Assembly: GCA_965368405.1 (NCBI GenBank)
Contig: CBDUMS010000072.1
Coordinates: 1 to 19,854 of the forward strand
Direction of reading: 5' to 3'
Length of the DNA: 19,854 nucleotides
Origin: S012-113 sp965368405
GTDB taxonomy: Bacteria > Bacteroidota > Bacteroidia > Cytophagales > Cyclobacteriaceae
Shown here: piece by piece, positions 1-5,759 of the stretch
How the letters are laid out: each line of letters begins with the position of its first letter
Numbering within the stretch: the first letter of the stretch is position 1
Made by a program: the position numbers and the translations under genes
The notes under the pieces: model-generated
What the model saw: only the letters and a program-made list of their open reading frames with translations
What the model was told of the DNA's origin: nothing
Databases searched by the model: none

Positions 1-863
1 TCAAATCAAGATCGATGCAGTTGCTGATTGCTACCGATGTAGCCGCTCGAGGTATAGACGTGAATGATCTAACCCATGTAATGCACCATACCTTGCCTGA
101 TCAGCTGGAGTATTATACCCATAGAAGTGGTCGAACGGGCAGGGCAGGAAAGAAAGGCATATCGTTGGCATTTATCAACCCTAGAGAGGGTAGAAGAATC
201 ACCGAAATCGAGAAAAGACTGAAAATCAAATTCGATATTGTAGAAGTGCCCTCAATTGAAGAGCTTAAATCGAGTAGAATAAATAATTGGGCAAATCTCA
301 TTATCAATACCAAGGTAGATGAACAATCTGAAGAAATTTTAAGCCATTTGCATGGTCAGTTTGCACATTTAAGCAAGGAAGATCTGTTAAAAAGATTAAT
401 TACTACTCAGTTAGACCATCTACTCATGCAGAGTGGCGAAGACCAGGACTTAAACGAGATTCATGGTGGCCATCAATCCAAACGGGGAGAGTCTAAACAG
501 AAACGCGAAGGGTATAATCGCTATTTTATCAATATTGGTTCTATCGATGGAGTTACAAAAGCAGACTTACTGCACTTTCTATCAGATGTTTCTGAGATTA
601 ACAGGAAGGCATTTGGCGATATCGACCTTCAAAAAAACTGTGCGTTTTTCGAAATAGAAGCCTCTAAAGATGCGCAGCTGGCACCGAGTTTCGTGGGCAT
701 CCAGGTTGAAGGAAGAGAAATTAGAGTAAACCTCGAAAATGACGCCGAAATAAAGAGTAGGAGTAAAGGTAAGAAATACGGCGGTGGCGGGCGCTCGAGG
801 AGTGACAGAAGACCAAGAAGAGACAATTCTAAATACAGTAATAATAGAAGTCGACGTCGCTAG
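1..863 (+). CDS. deaD: DEAD-box RNA helicase, DeaD/CsdA-like, C-terminal part (5' truncated by window edge)
   Basis: This is the 3' part of an ATP-dependent RNA helicase of the DeaD/CsdA/DbpA type, which remodels structured RNA in ribosome assembly or mRNA turnover. The frame is open to the left edge (first whole codon at 3), so the ATG at 15 is internal. It encodes motif V (ATDVAARGID, directly after that Met) and motif VI (HRSGRTGRAG), which close the second RecA domain. A linker of about 100 residues follows. The region at about nt 510-750 resembles the DbpA RNA-binding domain (starting YFINIGSIDGV). The last 35 residues are a basic Gly/Arg/Ser tail, typical of RNA-binding extensions. The ATPase domain with motifs I-III lies outside the window. 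A cold-shock protein gene follows on the same strand after 157 bases. Family assignment is firm; the exact paralogue is an inference. Confidence 0.93.
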   Translation, partial: KSRSMQLLIATDVAARGIDVNDLTHVMHHTLPDQLEYYTHRSGRTGRAGKKGISLAFINPREGRRITEIEKRLKIKFDIVEVPSIEELKSSRINNWANLIINTKVDEQSEEILSHLHGQFAHLSKEDLLKRLITTQLDHLLMQSGEDQDLNEIHGGHQSKRGESKQKREGYNRYFINIGSIDGVTKADLLHFLSDVSEINRKAFGDIDLQKNCAFFEIEASKDAQLAPSFVGIQVEGREIRVNLENDAEIKSRSKGKKYGGGGRSRSDRRPRRDNSKYSNNRSRRR

Positions 864-1020
864 CGTTTTTCTTTAAGTCACGCATGAAATACCAATCAAA
901 ACCACGAGATTAAACTCTTTTACTTAGAGCATGATAAGTTATTGAATAAATTTATTTGCTCTACTGAGATAATCTCTGAATAATATCATACTTTTACAGC
1001 ATTCAATTATTAAAAATACA

Positions 1021-1212
1021 ATGGAAGGAACAGTAAAGTTTTTCAACAATTCAAAAGGTTACGGATTTATCGTATCGGATACCGGTGAAGATATCTTCGT
1101 ACATTCATCAGGCCTTATCGACCAAATTCAAGAAAACGACAAAGTCGAATACGATATGGAAGAAGGCAAAAAAGGGATGAATGCAGTGAACGTTAAAGTG
1201 GTTAAAGAGTAA
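1021..1212 (+). CDS. cspA: cold-shock domain protein (CspA family)
   Basis: This 63-residue protein is a single cold-shock domain, an OB-fold that binds single-stranded RNA or DNA and melts RNA secondary structure. RNP1 (KGYGFI, residues 12-17) and RNP2 (DIFVH, residues 24-28) are intact, and the length is normal for the family. The leader back to the helicase stop is 157 bases and A/T-rich, with a small inverted repeat GAGAT-A-ATCTC at 966-976. Long structured leaders are common for csp genes, but a thermosensor role here is only a guess. It converges on the SDR gene with a 14-base gap, and I see no clear terminator there. Its place after a DeaD-like helicase suggests a shared RNA-chaperone role. 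The symbol denotes the family, not a specific orthologue. Confidence 0.95.
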   Translation: MEGTVKFFNNSKGYGFIVSDTGEDIFVHSSGLIDQIQENDKVEYDMEEGKKGMNAVNVKVVKE

Positions 1213-1226
1213 CCCAAAATCCCCCT

Positions 1227-1991
1227 CTAAATAATACTTTGTATCCATCCGCCATCAACTGGCAGAGATACTCCTGTTATATAGCTGGCACGATTACTTG
1301 CTAAAAATGCTACGGCTGAAGCAAACTCATTGGGCTGCCCAAAGCGGCCTAAAGGTATTGTTTTGACTGCATTTTGAAAAGATGGATTGGTTTTTATTAG
1401 CCTCTCTAATCTGCTTGTATTGGTGTAACCAGGCATAACATTATTAACAGTAATATTATCGGGGCCAAGTTCATTTGCAAGGGTTTTCATTAACCCAACT
1501 ACCGAAGCACGTATCGAATTTGATAGGATGAGGTTATTCACAGGTTGTTTTACAGCCTGTGAGGTAATGGCTATTATTCTACCCCAGCGTTGTTTTTGCA
1601 TACCCGGCAGGAAACCACGCACTAAATCTGTTGTGCTTACGAGAAGCTGGTCGAAAGCTTTTTGCCACTCTTTGGAATCTAACTCAGTAAATTTACCAGT
1701 TGGCGGACCACCGGAGTTTGTAACGAGAATGTCTATTACAGGATAATAGGATAGTGCTTCTGCTATCAGTCGTTTTCTGTCCTTCTCAATGGTAAGATCT
1801 GCCTCAATGGCGTTCACAGTACCATTTCCTAAGTCGTTTAGTTCATCTAAGGCAGTCTGTAAACGTACTGAGTCACGGCCGCATATTATAATGTGAGCTC
1901 CTTCTTTTGCTAATTCTGCAGCAACAGCCTTTCCCAGACCGTCGCTAGATGCTGCAATAAAGGCGACTTTATTATCTAATCCTAAGTCCAT
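1227..1991 (-). CDS. SDR-fold protein lacking the catalytic Tyr/Lys (3-oxoacyl-ACP-reductase-like)
   Basis: This 254-residue protein has a short-chain dehydrogenase/reductase Rossmann fold. The cofactor loop is AASSDGLG (residues 13-20), a degenerate form of TGxxxGxG. NSGG (92-95) stands for the usual NNAG, and Ser144 sits at the catalytic Ser position. Where the family has YxxxK the sequence is SNSIR (157-161), so both the general acid Tyr and the Lys are replaced. Such BKR-like SDRs with imperfect cofactor and catalytic motifs are a known subgroup, so the protein may reduce poorly or act differently. It ends in the usual PVDGGW segment. The start ATG overlaps the cupin stop by one base (TAATG), so the two are probably translationally coupled in an operon that starts with the glycosyltransferase. 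The substrate is unknown. Confidence 0.9.
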   Translation of the reverse strand: MDLGLDNKVAFIAASSDGLGKAVAAELAKEGAHIIICGRDSVRLQTALDELNDLGNGTVNAIEADLTIEKDRKRLIAEALSYYPVIDILVTNSGGPPTGKFTELDSKEWQKAFDQLLVSTTDLVRGFLPGMQKQRWGRIIAITSQAVKQPVNNLILSNSIRASVVGLMKTLANELGPDNITVNNVMPGYTNTSRLERLIKTNPSFQNAVKTIPLGRFGQPNEFASAVAFLASNRASYITGVSLPVDGGWIQSII

Positions 1992-2350
1992 TATTTACGC
2001 AAATAATTATCGGTTCCATCTAGCCAATCAGCTCTTGGGGGCGCCCAGGTATCTATTTCTTCAACATCGCCAATCATAAGTGCCTCATGCGGCAAGTTTC
2101 CCGGTATAACCACAGTGTCGCCCGGTAATAATTCCATTTCCTCCTCTTTATTCTCACCAAACCAAAATCGGATTTTACCCGAAAGTACTTGCGTGATTTG
2201 CTCATTCTCGTGAGAATGGAGTGGTACCACAAAACCATCTTTAAATCGCATCTTGGCAATCATTATTTTATCTCCAGAAACAATTTTACGGAACATTTTA
2301 GGAGTTACTTCTTCTTCGGGAACATTGTCCCAATTAATCTTTTCAATCAT
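1991..2350 (-). CDS. small cupin-domain protein
   Basis: This 119-residue protein is a single conserved beta-barrel cupin. Cupin motif 1 is visible as PLHSHENEQITQVLSG (residues 43-58), giving two metal-ligand histidines (H45, H47) and an acidic residue at E51 or nearby. Motif 2 is PGDTVVIPGNLPHEA, with the third His. These suggest a metal-binding cupin, which could be an enzyme or a sensor. The motifs do not fix the reaction. It begins inside the end of the glycosyltransferase gene (8-base overlap) and its stop codon shares a base with the SDR start, so it is the middle gene of a coupled three-gene operon. No signal peptide is visible, so it is probably cytoplasmic. Confidence 0.9.
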   Translation of the reverse strand: MIEKINWDNVPEEEVTPKMFRKIVSGDKIMIAKMRFKDGFVVPLHSHENEQITQVLSGKIRFWFGENKEEEMELLPGDTVVIPGNLPHEALMIGDVEEIDTWAPPRADWLDGTDNYLRK

Positions 2351-3605
2351 GCGTATTTGCGTTTAGTTTAACATATCTAATCCAATCCTGTACCTGCTTA
2401 GGTGACATTATAACAGGGTTCCCTATATCAGTATCGGAAATATTTTCGAGTTCTTTTGGTAATACATTAATTAACAGTTCAAGGTCCGTTGCAGATCTTA
2501 TTTCATCCTTCAGTACCTGCGCCATCTCCGTATTGTGGGGAAGACCACGGTGTTCAACAACCTGAACGAGACCGAGGAGTAAGGTCTCCCATGTTGTCAT
2601 GGGTCCCTGGACAATGGAAGCAGATTCAGCAAACGAATCGATAAAAGCAAAGGGGACTTTTGCAAAATGCTCGCCTTCTATAATGCTCGCCGCTATCCAG
2701 TCAGAATCGAAGGAGAAGTCGTAGACCGCAGGATTTTTAAGGATTGATTTCAGTAATTGAGCATCATAGAGCTTAAAAGCGGCTTGCGAGTCAAGTATTC
2801 CCAGGGAGAAAATCGATTCCCCAACCATACGCTGCATATGACGTAATAACTTAATACCAATTCCCCAGCGATTCTCTTGTTTTACTAAAACGGACTGTGG
2901 GTCTTTACGATTCCCCAAAACAACCTTAAAGCCATTTTCAACATACTGTTCCAACAAAATTCCTATCTGACCGAGGTGAACAGAATTATCGGCATCTGTA
3001 TAAATAATTACCTCGCAGCCATCCTTTATGGCTTCCTGAGCGCCGAAAATTATGGCGCCGCCTTTCCTGGAGTCATCAGCAGAGGCCAATTTTCGCAGTG
3101 GCCCTTCAGTTGTTGGTACAGCCTTGTCAAGAAAAAGCACCTTAACCCGATCCTTATCAGAGTGTTGCTTTAATATTTCTTCGGCCATTCTACCACTACC
3201 GTGCGGGCACCCATCATCAACCACATAGAGGTTCCACTCGATAGGAGTGTCGCTCGTAATCCAGTTTAACTGATCTATTTTTGTTCTTAAACTGTCTTCG
3301 CCGTTCGGGTTATGCTCAGTCTTGGGCAGTATTCTATTCTGTTCGCCCCACATGGCATAAACGACTGCAATTTTTAGTGGTTTGTCAAAAGTTTCTATGA
3401 GAACCTTCGATCTGAGTAAGTGAAAAGCAATTTTAGCTTCAAGTGGCGTTGTTGCACCTTGAGTTAACATAGAAAATTGATCAAGGATCACATTCTTATA
3501 AGGAGAGAGGGAATTAACCAACTCAAATAGGCTTGCCTGATTATTAGAGCTAGTTAGATCAAAGTTCTTGCTTGCTGAATCGAGGAGGTCATTAAGTGTT
3601 TTCAT
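2343..3605 (-). CDS. family 2-like glycosyltransferase (GT-A fold)
   Basis: This 420-residue protein carries a GT-A type glycosyltransferase domain from about residue 78 to 310. Visible elements are the first strand (IAVVYAMWGE, 79-88), the nucleotide-binding acidic pair in VVDDG (128-132), the DxD-type metal site TDADN (203-207), and LDSQAAFKLY (271-280), which resembles the DTQCGFK motif of the dolichyl-phosphate sugar transferase branch of GT2. It has no membrane segment, unlike many GT2 enzymes. About 75 N-terminal and 110 C-terminal residues flank the core; they look helical and I do not recognise them. It is the first gene of the operon and overlaps the cupin by 8 bases. The sugar donor and acceptor cannot be told from the sequence; a family 2-like transfer from a nucleotide sugar is the safest reading. 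Confidence 0.82.
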   Translation of the reverse strand: MKTLNDLLDSASKNFDLTSSNNQASLFELVNSLSPYKNVILDQFSMLTQGATTPLEAKIAFHLLRSKVLIETFDKPLKIAVVYAMWGEQNRILPKTEHNPNGEDSLRTKIDQLNWITSDTPIEWNLYVVDDGCPHGSGRMAEEILKQHSDKDRVKVLFLDKAVPTTEGPLRKLASADDSRKGGAIIFGAQEAIKDGCEVIIYTDADNSVHLGQIGILLEQYVENGFKVVLGNRKDPQSVLVKQENRWGIGIKLLRHMQRMVGESIFSLGILDSQAAFKLYDAQLLKSILKNPAVYDFSFDSDWIAASIIEGEHFAKVPFAFIDSFAESASIVQGPMTTWETLLLGLVQVVEHRGLPHNTEMAQVLKDEIRSATDLELLINVLPKELENISDTDIGNPVIMSPKQVQDWIRYVKLNANTHD

Positions 3606-3883
3606 TACTTATAAGACAAGGAATTGAACATTATATCTGGTAACCTTAGCTACAAAGATGATAAGGTAAATTTATGAACTAGTTTAGTCAGATGTACTAA
3701 TTCTTCCTTAAAAAACAGCATATTCCAGCCCATCTATGATGACAATCTTAATTGAACAGTAGATTATAATGCCGCGAAAGAACTATCGAGCAAAGTCTGT
3801 AGACTACGGGTTTGTGGCGAAACCATAAAAAAGGCCTCCCTGATTGCTCAGAAGGCCTAAATAATATAAGAATTAGGTTTATA
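3606..3883. other. intergenic region between two minus-strand operons
   Basis: These 278 bases separate the glycosyltransferase operon from the DUF1456 gene. The left part must hold the glycosyltransferase promoter. The best minus-strand -7 candidate is CATCTTTG (complement of 3653-3660), one mismatch from TAnnTTTG and without a convincing -33 partner. The right part holds the intrinsic terminator at 3827-3858. Two weak small hairpins (AGTC/GACT near 3794-3805 and GGTTT/AAACC near 3809-3824) lie between. I see no open frame that looks coding. Confidence 0.5.
3827..3858 (-). terminator. intrinsic terminator of the rhlE-DUF1456 operon
   Basis: Read on the minus strand, the sequence forms a stem AGGCCT-T-CTGA / TCAG-GG-AGGCCT with a GCAA tetraloop (GNRA class), followed at once by a run of T residues (complement of the A run at 3827-3832). 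It begins 25 bases after the DUF1456 stop. There is no T run in the plus direction, so it is one-way. Confidence 0.85.
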
Positions 3884-4147
3884 TCAGCTCGATTCTTTAG
3901 ATTTTGGCAACTTTACTTCCTTCGCCGGTCTTGGCCCTCTTAGATGAATTATTAATCCGTTTAAGAAGTTCCGAAGTATTTGATCGCCAGCCTCTTCAAA
4001 GCCAGGATGATCTTCATTACGAAACATATCACCCAAGGCTCCCTTTGTAATCTTAAAGTCTACAAGTTCCAGAATCTTAATGATATCATCGTCGCGTAGC
4101 TTATGCGCTACACGCAATTTCTTGAGAATGTCGTTATTGGTAAGCAT
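3884..4147 (-). CDS. DUF1456 (YehS-like) protein, single-domain form
   Basis: This 87-residue protein matches one copy of the DUF1456 helical domain. The signature order is an N-terminal NDILKKLRVA, then a DDDIIKIL helix, a mid-domain MFRNEDHPGFEE and a final ILRNFLNGLIIHLRG. The E. coli family member YehS carries two such domains in about 156 residues, so this is a half-length version followed by a short Lys/Pro/Ser-rich tail. The start codon abuts the stop of the RhlE-type helicase gene with no gap (TAAATG), which implies translational coupling and perhaps a shared role with the helicase. The molecular function of DUF1456 is not known to me. A strong terminator follows, so it is the last gene of the operon. 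Confidence 0.88.
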   Translation of the reverse strand: MLTNNDILKKLRVAHKLRDDDIIKILELVDFKITKGALGDMFRNEDHPGFEEAGDQILRNFLNGLIIHLRGPRPAKEVKLPKSKESS

Positions 4148-5467
4148 TTAATCTACAAACGTATAGGCTTTACCCGTTTTACCAGCTCGACCTGTTCTGC
4201 CAATTCTATGAATATAACTATCGAAAGTCTGAGGTACTTGGTAATTAATAACATGGGTTACATCCGATACATCGATACCCCGTGCCGCAACATCCGTTGC
4301 TACTAATACCCTAATGTTTCCTTTCTTGAAAGAATTTAGCGCTTTTTGACGTGCATTCTGACTTTTATTACCGTGGATCTGATCTGATGAAATACCAGAA
4401 CTATTCAGCTTCTTACAGATTCTGCTTGCCTTATGCTTGGTTTCTTCGAAAAGTAAAACCTTTTCGAACGATTCCTCTGAGACCATGTTCAGTAAGACCT
4501 TGAATTTATCGTCACCATTCGTGATTCGAACAATATCTTGATCGATATTTTCACCCGTAGTATTACCCTGACTTACCTTAACGGTAATAGGGTTGTTTAG
4601 AATACCTGCGATCAATTGCTCCTGGGTTCTATCCAAGGTAGCAGAGAAAAGCATAGTTTGTTTTCTGTGGGTCATATTGCCAATGATTCTCTTAACATCA
4701 TGAACGAATCCCATATCGAGCATGCGGTCGAATTCATCTAATACCAATACCTCAAAACGTTTGAAATCTAACACATTGCGATTACCTAGATCGAGTAAAC
4801 GACCTGGTGTGCCGATGATGATATTATTCTTCTTTCTAAGGTTTTGTATATCTCTATTGATATTCGTTCCTCCAATAAAAACAGAAGACTCCAGACCTAG
4901 CCCTTTGGTCATACTTCTAAATTCATCATCAACCTGAGTTGCTAATTCTCGTGTAGGAACCACGACTAATGCCAGGGAACCTCTTTTATTTTCAATTAAT
5001 TCCTCGATAATCGGAATTAAAAATGCTCCTGTTTTGCCCGTTCCTGTTTGTGCTATCCCTAACATATCTCGTCCTTCCAATAACGATTCCAGGGTTTTAT
5101 CTTGGATTTCTGTTGGTCGTTTAAAACCTTTCTTATGAAGACATTCCTTCAAATTAGGGCTTATAGGCATATTATCATAAAGTCGTTCCGAGACGTACTC
5201 TGTGGCCGCAGAGCCTGTTGCTTTACGTACTAGTAGGGAAGGGTCGAGGGTAGATTTTTTTCTTCCACCACCATTTCTGCCAGGGCCAGAATTCCCGTTG
5301 CGTCTTGGCTTATTTGCCCTGAAATCTCTTTTGTTGCCATTGGCTTCGCCGTTGCTTTCGCTTCTTTCCGACTTAATTCCTTTATTCAATCGATCCGATC
5401 GTGTAGATCCATTGCTACCAAAGGAAGATTTTGTACTTCGTTTTTTCTTGTAATATGAATTTTGCAT
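4148..5467 (-). CDS. rhlE: DEAD-box RNA helicase, RhlE-like, with short C-terminus
   Basis: This 439-residue ATP-dependent RNA helicase has a basic, Gly/Asn/Arg-rich disordered N-terminal extension of about 95 residues. The helicase core follows: Q motif (GFKRPTEIQ, ending at 122), motif I AQTGTGKT (139-146), Ia PTRELA (171-176), GTPGR (219-223), motif II DEFD (244-247, for DEAD), motif III SAT (275-277), motif V ATDVAARGID (390-399) and motif VI HRIGRTGRAG (420-429). The protein stops ten residues after motif VI, whereas most relatives continue for some 30 residues to complete the second RecA domain. The DUF1456 start abuts this stop. All catalytic motifs are present, so it is probably active. 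Extension and short tail suggest RNA contacts are made through the N-terminus. The symbol is by family resemblance. Confidence 0.92.
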   Translation of the reverse strand: MQNSYYKKKRSTKSSFGSNGSTRSDRLNKGIKSERSESNGEANGNKRDFRANKPRRNGNSGPGRNGGGRKKSTLDPSLLVRKATGSAATEYVSERLYDNMPISPNLKECLHKKGFKRPTEIQDKTLESLLEGRDMLGIAQTGTGKTGAFLIPIIEELIENKRGSLALVVVPTRELATQVDDEFRSMTKGLGLESSVFIGGTNINRDIQNLRKKNNIIIGTPGRLLDLGNRNVLDFKRFEVLVLDEFDRMLDMGFVHDVKRIIGNMTHRKQTMLFSATLDRTQEQLIAGILNNPITVKVSQGNTTGENIDQDIVRITNGDDKFKVLLNMVSEESFEKVLLFEETKHKASRICKKLNSSGISSDQIHGNKSQNARQKALNSFKKGNIRVLVATDVAARGIDVSDVTHVINYQVPQTFDSYIHRIGRTGRAGKTGKAYTFVD

Positions 5468-5759
5468 AAAATTTTTGTAATCCGTAATAATAGTCTATAA
5501 GGGCCGAGGTTAAAGCGCTCGTTTTTTACCCGTAACTATAAATAGGTGTTTTGTTAATTAATAATTTTCTGTTCGTGCTTAGCCGAATCAGAGAGAAAAG
5601 AGAGGGTTCCTTTTTTGGCGGGAAAACTGCCTTGACTAAAAGTCTGCTAAGAATATTATACTGCAAAGGTAGAACTAATAAATCAATACATTGCAAATTA
5701 GACAACATACAGCCTAGAAAAGCCCTTAGAGGATGATTCCGCGGCGAGAATAATTCCTT
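5468..5759. other. intergenic region: rhlE leader and promoter, end of cphA
   Basis: These 292 bases lie between two minus-strand genes. The strongest signal is a Bacteroidota-type promoter at 5664-5697, which would leave a leader of about 190 bases before rhlE. I see no obvious terminator with a T run for cphA, and no open frame that looks coding; the frames that stay open have no family resemblance and unconvincing composition. Confidence 0.45.
5664..5697 (-). promoter_or_regulatory. candidate Bacteroidota-type promoter for rhlE
   Basis: On the minus strand the sequence TACCTTTG (complement of 5664-5671) fits the -7 consensus TAnnTTTG fully, and TTTG (complement of 5694-5697) lies 22 bases upstream, within the spacing seen for the -33 element in this phylum. 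Transcription would start near 5657, giving a leader of about 190 bases. This is a motif match only. Confidence 0.4.

Noticed and set aside
15..863. ATG at 15 as the start of the helicase
   Set aside because: It lies inside the second RecA domain and the frame is open to the window edge, so the gene is truncated.
966..976. Small inverted repeat in the cspA leader as an RNA thermometer
   Set aside because: Only five base pairs with a one-base centre, too short to support a claim of regulation.
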